Assembly (NCBI RefSeq): GCF_033304615.1
Contig: NZ_CP129118.1
Location: forward strand, 120,001 to 184,000
Direction: 5' to 3'
From: Sporosarcina oncorhynchi
GTDB taxonomy: Bacteria; Bacillota; Bacilli; Bacillales_A; Planococcaceae
Length of the DNA: 64,000 bases
Position 1 is the first letter of the stretch. Each line of letters starts with the position of its first letter. Made by a program: the position numbers and the translations under genes. This document shows, one piece after another, positions 8,542 through 16,682 of the stretch. The notes below the pieces were generated by a model. It saw nothing but the letters and a program-made list of their open reading frames with translations. It was not told the DNA's origin and made no database searches.

Positions 8542-9917
8542 GGTCTTTGTATGGGAAATTCCTGACCTTTACAATCGGGATTATGCTAGTGAGCGCAATT
8601 CTTGCTTTTCTCGTCGTCAATACATATTATCATCAGCAATTAAAAGGACGGAACGATAATAAAAATATGAATATCGCGCTGTCAATTGCCTCCTATATTG
8701 AATCGGACGAACATGCGGACATTGAAATTTTTTTTCAGACACAAGCAGATGCGGGCTACAAAATCTTTGTGGTGAATGAAGACGGGGAAGAGTTCAGATT
8801 TGGAGCACCGTTCCGTCTGCAGAATCTCAGTATGGCTTCGGTTCAAGGCGTATTGGATGGACAACCGTATCACGGGATGCGTGATTTGAAAACTGAGACG
8901 TTCATGACAGGGTTCTTTTCCGATGAACTAGCAAATACAGTCGGTGTGCCGTTCACGTACGGAGGAACGACTTATGCGCTGTTTATGCGCCCCGATATCA
9001 AACTGCTGTTTACGGAAGTGCATTACTTATTAGGTGGGATGGTTATCGTAATGGCGATCGTCAGCCTATTGTCGATGCTCATTGTTGCCAAGAAGTTGAT
9101 AGAGCCGATTACGGAATTGACGATGGCAGCAAAAAGGGTCGGTGAGGAGCAGTTTACCGGAACACTCGATATTAATCGGAAAGATGAAATTGGACAATTG
9201 GCGCAAAGCTTTCAAAGGATGACGGAAAAGTTAAGTGAAAACGACCGAATCCGAAAAGAATTTATTAGTGATGTGTCCCATGATTTCCAATCACCATTGC
9301 TCAATATTAAAGGGTACGCTGATTTGCTGATGAATAAAGAGCTTTCGGAGGAGAAGCGGCAAAATTATGCGAAAGTCATCCAATCCGAAACGGAGCGGCT
9401 CTCATTACTGACGAAACAGTTATTGTTGCTGACGTCCCTTGACCAATTGGAGTCACCTTTACAACCGAAGCGCTTCAGTCTAAATCAACAAATCTCGGAT
9501 ATTATCCGCAAGTATAGATGGCTGTTGGAAGAAAAACAAATGTCGCTCACTATGGAGCTAGATGAAGTGGACTTTACGGGCGACCCCGCATTTCTCGAAA
9601 AGGTATGGGAGAATTTGTTATCCAACGCCTTGAAATACACACAAAAAGATGGTGAGATTGATATCCGGTTACGTGATTACCCGAACCATATTGAAGTAAA
9701 GGTGAAAGACAGTGGGATAGGGATTGCCGAAGAACATGTAAATCGGCTATTTGACCGCTTTTATCGAGTGGATACTTCGAGAACACAGGAAATCGAAGGG
9801 ACAGGTCTTGGGCTTGCAATCGTCCGTCAAGTCGTCCAACTTCATGATGGAGATGTGAAAGTAGTCAGCAAAGCAGGCGAAGGCACAACATTTACGGTTA
9901 TACTTCCGAAATTGTAA
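8538..9917 (+). CDS. hssS: Sensor histidine kinase, HssS-like (heme sensing)
   Basis: Domains of this 459-residue protein: TM1 (about 8-30), an extracytoplasmic sensor of ~130 residues, TM2 (about 165-185), HAMP, HisKA and HATPase. The sensor contains YHGMRDLKTETFMTGFF and YALFMRPDIKLLFTE, which match the pattern of HssS sensors. The phospho-acceptor is H in SDVSHDFQSPL, and the N/G boxes are NLLSNALKYT, DSGIGIA and GTGLGLAIV. HssS phosphorylates HssR on heme stress and normally drives hrtAB. No hrtAB is in the window, and the likely local target is the gene at 9992. Confidence 0.85.
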   Translation: MRSLYGKFLTFTIGIMLVSAILAFLVVNTYYHQQLKGRNDNKNMNIALSIASYIESDEHADIEIFFQTQADAGYKIFVVNEDGEEFRFGAPFRLQNLSMASVQGVLDGQPYHGMRDLKTETFMTGFFSDELANTVGVPFTYGGTTYALFMRPDIKLLFTEVHYLLGGMVIVMAIVSLLSMLIVAKKLIEPITELTMAAKRVGEEQFTGTLDINRKDEIGQLAQSFQRMTEKLSENDRIRKEFISDVSHDFQSPLLNIKGYADLLMNKELSEEKRQNYAKVIQSETERLSLLTKQLLLLTSLDQLESPLQPKRFSLNQQISDIIRKYRWLLEEKQMSLTMELDEVDFTGDPAFLEKVWENLLSNALKYTQKDGEIDIRLRDYPNHIEVKVKDSGIGIAEEHVNRLFDRFYRVDTSRTQEIEGTGLGLAIVRQVVQLHDGDVKVVSKAGEGTTFTVILPKL

Positions 9918-9923
9918 TGTCCT

Positions 9924-9943
9924 GTTCATGTTCCGTTCATGTT
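9924..9943 (+). promoter_or_regulatory. HssR-type direct-repeat operator
   Basis: Two perfect copies of GTTCATGTT are separated by 2 bp. The published HssR site upstream of hrtAB is GTTCATATT-N2-GTTCATATT, so this differs by one base per half-site. It sits just upstream of a possible -10 (TATGAT at 9951 or a TAGTATAAG segment at 9962) and 49 bp before the ATG at 9992. Confidence 0.75.
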
Positions 9944-9991
9944 GAGCCTGTATGATAGGGGTAGTATAAGAACAAAACAGGAGGAATTATT

Positions 9992-10390
9992 ATGCAGGAA
10001 AAATGGAGTATACGATTAATCCGCATTTCAGCAATATTCGGTGTCATAGGCGCATTTTTAGGGTCACATATGGCAGGTTCGGGTTCAGGCGCTTTCCGTC
10101 CGATCCACGCGCATATTCTAGTGGTCGGTTGGTTGTCCGTCTTTGCATGGGGCGTATTTTACAAGGTTTATAAAGTGCGCGCGAAAAAGCTGGTTACAGT
10201 GCACGGTTGGACAGCCATCATCGGCTCTATCGGATTAACGGCGGGTATGTGGTTCCAATTCATGAAGCCATTTGGTTTGAATGAAACATTCTCGCTCATC
10301 TTCTACATTGTCGGTGGAAGTATCTTGCTGATTAGCTTTGTGTTATTTGTTTTAGTTACATTTCTCATTGAAAAAGAAGGAAGACGCTAA
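9992..10390 (+). CDS. Small four-helix membrane protein, heme-copper oxidase subunit I-like, putatively HssR-controlled
   Basis: This 132-residue polytopic protein follows GGAGGAATTATT. Four hydrophobic helices are visible (about 8-30, 45-62, 72-92 and 100-125). The segment FRPIHAHILVVGWLSVFAWGVFYKV recalls the helix around a heme ligand in cytochrome oxidase subunit I (conserved HAHI), and a further His lies in VTVHGW. This suggests possible heme binding, but the resemblance is by eye. The HssR-like operator directly upstream and the adjacent hssRS imply induction by heme. The function is unknown. Confidence 0.75.
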   Translation: MQEKWSIRLIRISAIFGVIGAFLGSHMAGSGSGAFRPIHAHILVVGWLSVFAWGVFYKVYKVRAKKLVTVHGWTAIIGSIGLTAGMWFQFMKPFGLNETFSLIFYIVGGSILLISFVLFVLVTFLIEKEGRR

Positions 10391-10470
10391 TTTCAGCGGG
10401 AAATTAATAGGAAGGCGTTTAAGGTTAACGAGTTTTGTAATCGAAAAGCAAACGTTAAATAGTCTAGCAT

Positions 10471-10512
10471 ATAGGAACGCTAATTCAAATATGAATTAGC
10501 GTTCCTATTTTT
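10471..10512 (+). terminator. Terminator after the HssR-controlled gene
   Basis: A 15-bp perfect stem AGGAACGCTAATTCA/TGAATTAGCGTTCCT with a 4-nt loop is followed by ATTTTTG. Confidence 0.85.
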
Positions 10513-10841
10513 GTTGGTATAGCAATTTTCATGGTAATTATTAAGTAGGAAATAGCATTATAAGTTATACAGTGCCCGTTTTCCACGCTACTGTTTGTAC
10601 ACCCGCAGAAACGTCAATTTTAACTAGTTGCACAAGCGCCATCTTCGTCCTTCCTAGACCGAGCACCAGCCCATTCAGACGCCGCGTATGTCAGTGGACC
10701 TATTCATGGAGTTGACTTTTTTATCCCTCCTACTCTTCCATCTTCCTATGATCGAAAAGAACGCTCTCCTATGATAGACTTTCAGTTAGAAATTAATTTA
10801 ATGCTGAAGTTTTAGAATCAACCAAAGATTATAAAATTATG
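10513..10841. other. Intergenic stretch without a convincing gene
   Basis: About 330 bp between a terminator and the oppA promoter. The part near 10570-10720 is higher in GC than its surroundings. On the minus strand it reads as a short open stretch (beginning GPLTYAASEWAGARSRKDE) ending at a stop near 10630, with no start or ribosome site. It could be the tail of a decayed gene. I do not recognise it. Confidence 0.4.
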
Positions 10842-10869
10842 TTGAAAATAGTTGGGACAGCTGTATAAT
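10842..10869 (+). promoter_or_regulatory. Predicted SigA-type promoter of the opp operon
   Basis: TTGAAA (10842-10847) and TATAAT (10864-10869) are separated by 16 bp, 60 bp upstream of the oppA start. Confidence 0.7.
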
Positions 10870-10928
10870 AGTTTACAAGGCATACCAGAAGTTTGATATG
10901 TCAGAAAAGTATTGAAAGGGGATATACA

Positions 10929-12587
10929 ATGGGTATAAGAAAATGGTCACTTTTATTTGCTTTAGTATTAAGTCTTAGTTTGGTATTGGCAGCTTGTAAT
11001 GATGATAAGGGTGGAGAGAAAGATTCATCCAAAACGCCTGCAAAAGAGCCGACGAAAGATGAATTGGCTGCAGACCAAACAATTAATGTGAATATTCGCG
11101 AGGAGCCGCCTTCCATGCATCCGGGTTCTGCTACGGATTCGACTTCAGGGGCAGTGTTAAACCAAGTTTTTGAAGGGTTAATGCGTGTAAACCAACAAGA
11201 AGAAGTTGAAAAAGCAATGGCAGAGGATTTTGAGCTCTCAGAAGACGGATTGACGTATACGTTTAAGATACGTAAAGACGCGAAATGGTCAAATGGCGAC
11301 CCTGTTGTTGCGGGCGACTTTGAATACGCTTGGAAATGGGTACTGGATCCTGCAAATGCAGACACGGATTACGCGTACCAAATGTATATGATAAAAGGTG
11401 CAGAAGCTGCTAAGGAAAATGGTGGTTCATTAGATGACGTCGGTGTTACAGCAGAAGACGATCATACATTGGTTGTAGAGTTAGAACAACCAACTGCGTA
11501 TTTCTTGGATTTAACAGCGTTCTATACATTCTTCCCTGTTAACGCAAAAGTGGTTGACGGAAAAAATGATTGGGCACAGGAAAAAACAGATAACTACGTG
11601 ACTAACGGTCCGTTCTTATTGGATTCATGGAAACATAAAGACAAAATTGTCCTGAAGAAAAACCCAGAATATTGGGATGCAGACACAGTTAAATTAGAAA
11701 CAATCAACATGTTCATGATTATGGATGAAAACACTGCAAAACAAATGTACGACAAGGGCGAATTGGATTGGCTAGGATCTCCGACTGATTCCATTCCTCT
11801 TGCAGCTATTCCGCATTACAAGTCGGAAGGTACACTAAATATTTCACCACAAGCGGGTGTATACTACTATGCTTTCAACGTTGAAGAGGAGCCGTTCACT
11901 AACGTGAACATCCGGAAAGCGTTTGCAATGGCTATTAACCGCCAAGGCATTGTAGATAACATTACTAAAGGTGAACAGCAACCGGCAATGGCACTTGTTC
12001 CATCATCGATCTTTGAGGAGAACGCAAAAGGGTACTTCTCCGACAATGATGTAGAAGAAGCGAAAAAGTTACTAGAGAAAGGCTTGGAAGAGCTTGGCTT
12101 AAGCGAGTTGCCAACTGTTAAACTTTCTTACAACACAAGTGAGGCGCATGGCGCGATTGCTCAAGCCGTTCAAGATATGTGGAAGAAAAACCTTGGAGTA
12201 AGCGTCGAGTTGAATAACGAAGAGTGGGGTGTTTACCTCGACTCTATGGGTGCTGGAGACTTCCAAGTTGGTCGTATGGGCTGGATTGCTGACTTCAACG
12301 ATGCAATTAACTTCTTGGAAATCTTTGAAACTGTTGGCGGGAATAACTATACAAATTGGGAAAATGCAGATTACCAAGCGTTGCTTAAAAAGTCTAGAAC
12401 AGAACTAGACAAAGATGCACGCGAGAAGATTTTACGGGAAGCTGAAGAAATATTCATGGAAGAACTTCCATTAGCTCCTGTATACTTCTATACAAATGTA
12501 TGGACAAACAAAGAGAAAGTACAAAACATCGAAGTTTCACCACTTGGTGTCGTGCAATATAAGTGGGGCTATATTGCTGCTGAATAA
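10929..12587 (+). CDS. oppA: Oligopeptide-binding lipoprotein OppA
   Basis: The start at ATG 10929 has AAGGGG 9 bases upstream; an earlier in-frame codon at 10893 lacks a site. The ~552-residue product has a lipoprotein signal ending VLAAC and a SBP_bac_5 domain. Typical OppA segments are present: VFEGLMRVNQQEEV, TYTFKIRKDAKWSNGDPV, VRRAF-like NIRKAFAMAINRQGIV, and a C-terminal LPLAPVYFYTNVW. It captures peptides outside the membrane for OppBCDF. It is the first gene of a five-gene operon and is followed by a hairpin that probably keeps its expression above that of the membrane genes. Confidence 0.95.
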   Translation: MGIRKWSLLFALVLSLSLVLAACNDDKGGEKDSSKTPAKEPTKDELAADQTINVNIREEPPSMHPGSATDSTSGAVLNQVFEGLMRVNQQEEVEKAMAEDFELSEDGLTYTFKIRKDAKWSNGDPVVAGDFEYAWKWVLDPANADTDYAYQMYMIKGAEAAKENGGSLDDVGVTAEDDHTLVVELEQPTAYFLDLTAFYTFFPVNAKVVDGKNDWAQEKTDNYVTNGPFLLDSWKHKDKIVLKKNPEYWDADTVKLETINMFMIMDENTAKQMYDKGELDWLGSPTDSIPLAAIPHYKSEGTLNISPQAGVYYYAFNVEEEPFTNVNIRKAFAMAINRQGIVDNITKGEQQPAMALVPSSIFEENAKGYFSDNDVEEAKKLLEKGLEELGLSELPTVKLSYNTSEAHGAIAQAVQDMWKKNLGVSVELNNEEWGVYLDSMGAGDFQVGRMGWIADFNDAINFLEIFETVGGNNYTNWENADYQALLKKSRTELDKDAREKILREAEEIFMEELPLAPVYFYTNVWTNKEKVQNIEVSPLGVVQYKWGYIAAE

Positions 12588-12619
12588 GTTTTGAATCTAG
12601 ATCGTTGAATAGGATTCAT

Positions 12620-12650
12620 AGGGGGGTGACCTGTTTTCACCCCCTTTTGT
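12620..12650 (+). terminator. Hairpin between oppA and oppB (partial terminator)
   Basis: GGGGGTG (12622-12628) and CACCCCC (12638-12644) form a stem followed by TTTTGTG. Partial termination after a binding-protein gene is common in ABC operons. Confidence 0.65.
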
Positions 12651-12708
12651 GTTTAACAGATATGATAGACTTCATAGATTATGGGGGTGTTATGGTTTGG
12701 CTATATAC

Positions 12709-13632
12709 ATGCTGAAAAGGGTCGGGTATATCATCGTTTCCCTTTTTTTTATAATTACGATTACCTTTGCATTGATGAAAATGGCACCAGGCGGACCTTT
12801 TACATCCGAACGTAAAACTTCTCCTGCAATTGAACAGCAAATGTTAGCTGCTTACGGATTAAATGATCCGCTCTATAAACAGTACTTCGATTACTTGGTA
12901 AATGCCGCTACTTTTGATTTTGGCCCATCGTTTAAATACGAAGGACAACAAGTCACCGATATTATCAAACGAGGCTTGCCATATTCGTTAGTTTTAGGGC
13001 TAGAGGCTATTTTTCTAGCATTGGCATTTGGTATCTTATTCGGTGTAATTGCAGCGTTTTATCATAATAAATCCGGCGACTATACCGTAATGGTCATTGC
13101 GATACTCGGAATATCGGTTCCAAGTTTCGTATTGGCCACTATTTTACAATATATCTTCTCCATCCAATTGTCTCTGCTACCGATTGCCAGGTTTGATTCG
13201 TTCGCACATACAATTTTACCGGCAGTCGCTTTGGCAACAACACCGCTCGCGTTTATAGCTCGTTTAATGCGTTCAAGCATGCTGGAAGTTATGAATGCTG
13301 ATTATATTAAAACTGCAAAGTCAAAAGGACTATCAGGGGCAGTCGTCATTTACAAACATGCTTTAAGAAATGCTATCTTACCGGTAGTTTCTTATCTCGG
13401 ACCACTAGTTGCAGGCATACTTACCGGGAGCTTCATTATCGAGAAGATATTTGCGATTCCTGGCTTAGGAAATGAATTTGTCGTCAGCATTACAAATCGA
13501 GATTATACAGTGATAATGGGGACGACAGTTTTCTATAGTATTCTTTTGCTCGTTTCGATTTTAGTAGTCGATTTTATTTATGGATTGGTAGATCCGAGGA
13601 TAAAATTGGCGGGTAAGGGGGCAAAGGCATAA
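12709..13632 (+). CDS. oppB: Oligopeptide ABC transporter permease OppB
   Basis: This ~307-residue permease starts [20 protein letters not shown], aligning with the start of Bacillus OppB. A TTG at 12697 is the alternative start and sits better with GGGGGTG at 12683. It has six membrane helices and a BPD_transp_1 domain. The EAA loop [24 protein letters not shown] contacts the ATPases. The [14 protein letters not shown] segment and C-terminal [10 protein letters not shown] are typical OppB features. The stop overlaps the oppC start by one base, so translation is coupled. Confidence 0.95.
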   Translation: MLKRVGYIIVSLFFIITITFALMKMAPGGPFTSERKTSPAIEQQMLAAYGLNDPLYKQYFDYLVNAATFDFGPSFKYEGQQVTDIIKRGLPYSLVLGLEAIFLALAFGILFGVIAAFYHNKSGDYTVMVIAILGISVPSFVLATILQYIFSIQLSLLPIARFDSFAHTILPAVALATTPLAFIARLMRSSMLEVMNADYIKTAKSKGLSGAVVIYKHALRNAILPVVSYLGPLVAGILTGSFIIEKIFAIPGLGNEFVVSITNRDYTVIMGTTVFYSILLLVSILVVDFIYGLVDPRIKLAGKGAKA

Positions 13633-14555
13633 TGGTACAGGCACAAATAAAAGACGCTGATTTTGAAACGTTATCAGTAGACCAAGCTGCGGCTGAACAA
13701 ATCGTTGGAGAAAGTACGTCTTATTGGAAAGATGCTTGGCGCCGATTCAAAAAGAACAAACTAGCAGTTTTTGGTGTTACGGTCATTATCCTTTTAGCGA
13801 TTATGGCGTTTATTGGGGGACCAATTTCCGGACATAGTTACGACGAAACGGATTTGATAAATGCAAATCAGTCACCATCAGGGGAGCATTGGTTTGGTAC
13901 TGACAACTTGGGTAGAGATGTATTTGCACGAACTTGGTATGGGGCGAAAATTTCCTTGTTCATTGGTTTAATGGCTTCTCTTATTGATTTGATCATCGGT
14001 GTGATTTGGGGATCGGTCTCCGGGTTCTTCGGTGGCAAATTGGATGAATATATGATGCGTGTAGCTGATATTTTATACGGAGTCCCGTATCTATTAGTCG
14101 TCATTCTCCTTATGGTTGTGATGCCGCCAGGGCTCTGGACAATGATTATTGCGATGACGATTACAGGATGGATTAATATGGCGAGGATTGTCCGTGGACA
14201 AGTCATGCAGCTGAGATCTGAAGAATATGTGTTGGCATCAAAGTCCCTTGGGGCAAGCAATTCTAGATTGTTATTTCGACATTTAGTTCCAAATACAATC
14301 GGGCCGATTTTAGTGACATTGACGTTAACGATACCAACAGCAATATTCACTGAAGCATTTCTAAGTTATTTAGGTTTGGGTGTACCAGCGCCTCGCGCAA
14401 GTTGGGGTACGATGGCATCGGATGCATTATCGTCATTCCAATACTATCCGTACCAAATCTTTTTCCCAGCATTCTTTATCTGCTTAACGATTCTTGCGTT
14501 TAATGTTATAGGAGATGGATTAAGAGATGCGCTGGATCCAAAAGAGAGTAAATAA
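13632..14555 (+). CDS. oppC: Oligopeptide ABC transporter permease OppC
   Basis: A 307-residue permease with the OppC N-terminal segment (YWKDAWRRFKKNKLAVFG) before TM1. The BPD_transp_1 domain has the EAA motif EEYVLASKSLGASNSRLLFRHL. It ends GDGLRDALDPKE, the usual OppC/DppC terminus. The loop after TM1 contains EHWFGTDNLGRDVFART, highly conserved in this family. It partners OppB as the membrane channel. Confidence 0.95.
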   Translation: MVQAQIKDADFETLSVDQAAAEQIVGESTSYWKDAWRRFKKNKLAVFGVTVIILLAIMAFIGGPISGHSYDETDLINANQSPSGEHWFGTDNLGRDVFARTWYGAKISLFIGLMASLIDLIIGVIWGSVSGFFGGKLDEYMMRVADILYGVPYLLVVILLMVVMPPGLWTMIIAMTITGWINMARIVRGQVMQLRSEEYVLASKSLGASNSRLLFRHLVPNTIGPILVTLTLTIPTAIFTEAFLSYLGLGVPAPRASWGTMASDALSSFQYYPYQIFFPAFFICLTILAFNVIGDGLRDALDPKESK

Positions 14556-14569
14556 GGGGGCGTGCGAAC

Positions 14570-15598
14570 GTGAAAAAAATATTAGATGTAAAGGATCTAT
14601 CCGTATCTTTTGAAACGTACGGTGCTGACGTTCAAGCCGTTCGTGGGATTTCTTTCGAGTTGAATGAAGGAGAAACATTGGCAATTGTAGGCGAATCCGG
14701 TTCAGGGAAAAGCGTGACGGCGCATTCGATTATGCGGATTGTACCTATGCCCCCGGGAAAATTTGTCGGTGGTTCAATTCTTTTCAAAGGCGAGGATTTA
14801 ACGAAGAAATCAGAAACACAAATGCAAAATATCCGTGGTAAAGAGATCAGCATGATTTTTCAGGATCCAATGACCTCTCTTAACCCAACAATGACAGTCG
14901 GAAATCAAATCGCTGAAAGTTTGATTAAACATCAAAAGATGACGAAGAAGGAAGCACAAAAGCGTGGAGTTGAATTATTAAGACTCGTTGGAATTCCGAA
15001 TGCTGAAACACGCATTAAGCAATATCCTCACCAATACTCCGGTGGAATGCGTCAGCGTGCAATGATTGCGATTGCTTTGGCATGCAACCCGAAGGTCTTA
15101 ATTGCGGATGAACCAACGACAGCTTTGGATGTAACCATTCAAGCGCAAATTTTAGAGCTTATGCGTGAGCTCCAAGAAAAAATCGGAACCGCAATCATTT
15201 TAATTACCCATGATTTAGGTGTTGTGGCGAGTGTAGCGAGCAGGGTAGCAGTCATGTATGGCGGGAAGATTGTAGAGACTGGTAATATAGACGAGATTTT
15301 TTACAACCCAAAACATCCGTATACTTGGGGACTTTTAGGATCCATGCCGAAACTAAATAGCAAGACAGAAGAGTTGCTGGCAATTCCAGGGTCGCCGCCA
15401 AATTTAGCAAATCCGCCAAAAGGGTGCCCTTTCGTAACTAGGTGTCCCTATGCGATGAAAGTATGTAAAGAAAATATGCCTGAATATACCCGTTTGTCTA
15501 GCACGCAGCAGACGGCATGTTGGTTGTTGGATGAACGTGCGCCTAAAGTGGATATCCCGGAAACTGCAATCGTTGGAGGGAGGAAAGTCCATGTATAA
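14570..15598 (+). CDS. oppD: Oligopeptide ABC transporter ATPase OppD
   Basis: The GTG start at 14570 follows AAGGGGG. The 342-residue ATPase has Walker A GESGSGKS, signature YSGGMRQRAMIA, Walker B VLIADEPTTALD and the switch histidine in ITHDLG. The C-terminal oligo_HPY extension has cysteines C-P-F-V-T-R-C-P and C-K, which bind an Fe-S cluster in some homologues. It couples ATP hydrolysis to peptide import with OppF. The end overlaps oppF by 8 bp. Confidence 0.95.
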   Translation: MKKILDVKDLSVSFETYGADVQAVRGISFELNEGETLAIVGESGSGKSVTAHSIMRIVPMPPGKFVGGSILFKGEDLTKKSETQMQNIRGKEISMIFQDPMTSLNPTMTVGNQIAESLIKHQKMTKKEAQKRGVELLRLVGIPNAETRIKQYPHQYSGGMRQRAMIAIALACNPKVLIADEPTTALDVTIQAQILELMRELQEKIGTAIILITHDLGVVASVASRVAVMYGGKIVETGNIDEIFYNPKHPYTWGLLGSMPKLNSKTEELLAIPGSPPNLANPPKGCPFVTRCPYAMKVCKENMPEYTRLSSTQQTACWLLDERAPKVDIPETAIVGGRKVHV

Positions 15599-16613
15599 AA
15601 GTCGAGAAAAACTGTTGGAAATTAAAGACCTGAAAAAGCATTTTCCTATGGGTCGTAATACAGTATTAAAAGCTGTCGATGGGATTACCTTTGACATTTA
15701 CGAAGGGGAAACATTCGGATTGGTTGGGGAATCCGGCTGCGGTAAATCCACTGCCGGCAGGACAATCATGGGTCTGTATGAAGCGAGTGGCGGGGAAGTT
15801 CACTTTTTAAATGAAAACGTACATGGTAAGAAATCAAAAAAAGAGGTAAAACAATTCAATCGCAATATGCAAATGATTTTTCAAGACCCATATGCTTCTT
15901 TAAATCCAAGAATGACAGTTAAGGATATTATTGCAGAGGGATTGGATATTCATGGACTTGTGAAAAGTAAAAAAGAACGGACCGCGCGAGTAAATGAGTT
16001 ACTTGAAACAGTCGGGCTAAACAGCGATCATGGAAATCGATATCCGCATGAATTTAGCGGTGGGCAACGTCAGCGGATTGGCATTGCGAGAGCACTTGCC
16101 GTAGACCCTCAATTTATAGTAGCGGATGAGCCGATTTCAGCATTGGACGTGTCTATTCAGGCACAAGTTGTCAATTTGTTGAAAAAGCTACAAGTTGAAC
16201 ATGGACTCACCTATTTGTTTATCGCGCATGATTTGTCCATGGTCAAGCACATAAGTGATCGTGTAGGTGTAATGTACTTAGGTAGCATGGCGGAAATCGC
16301 CTCAAGTGATGAGTTGTATGACACTCCGTTGCATCCTTATACGCAAGCGTTACTGAGTTCGATTCCAATTTCGGATCCAGAAGTTGAAAGATCGCGTGAA
16401 AAAATGACGATTAAAGGCGATATACCAAGCCCGATAGACCCGCCAAGCGGTTGTCGTTTCAGAACGCGATGTCCATTTGCTAAGGACGTGTGCGCGAAAG
16501 TGATTCCAGAGTTTAAAGAGTATAAGGCCGATCATTGGGTAGCGTGCCATATATACAGTGATGAGTACGGCGCTGAGTTTGAAAAACCTCAGTTTTCAGT
16601 TGGCGTTGTATGA
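15591..16613 (+). CDS. oppF: Oligopeptide ABC transporter ATPase OppF
   Basis: The start ATG 15591 follows GGAGGGAGGAAAG. The product of ~340 residues shows Walker A GESGCGKS, Q-loop FQDPYASLNP, signature FSGGQRQRIGIA, Walker B FIVADEPISALD and H-loop IAHDLS. The oligo_HPY tail has C-R-F-R-T-R-C-P-F-A and a later Cys. It is the last gene of the operon and is followed by a terminator shared with the converging topB. Confidence 0.95.
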   Translation: MYKSREKLLEIKDLKKHFPMGRNTVLKAVDGITFDIYEGETFGLVGESGCGKSTAGRTIMGLYEASGGEVHFLNENVHGKKSKKEVKQFNRNMQMIFQDPYASLNPRMTVKDIIAEGLDIHGLVKSKKERTARVNELLETVGLNSDHGNRYPHEFSGGQRQRIGIARALAVDPQFIVADEPISALDVSIQAQVVNLLKKLQVEHGLTYLFIAHDLSMVKHISDRVGVMYLGSMAEIASSDELYDTPLHPYTQALLSSIPISDPEVERSREKMTIKGDIPSPIDPPSGCRFRTRCPFAKDVCAKVIPEFKEYKADHWVACHIYSDEYGAEFEKPQFSVGVV

Positions 16614-16639
16614 AATGAACACTAATCTCAAAACGTAAA

Positions 16640-16682
16640 AAGAAAATCCACTTGTGCCCAAAAGGTTCAAGTGGATTTTTCA
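16640..16682. terminator. Bidirectional terminator between oppF and topB
   Basis: Stem AAAATCCACTTG / CAAGTGGATTTT with a 13-nt loop, with T/A tracts on both sides. It serves the converging oppF and topB transcripts. Confidence 0.85.
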
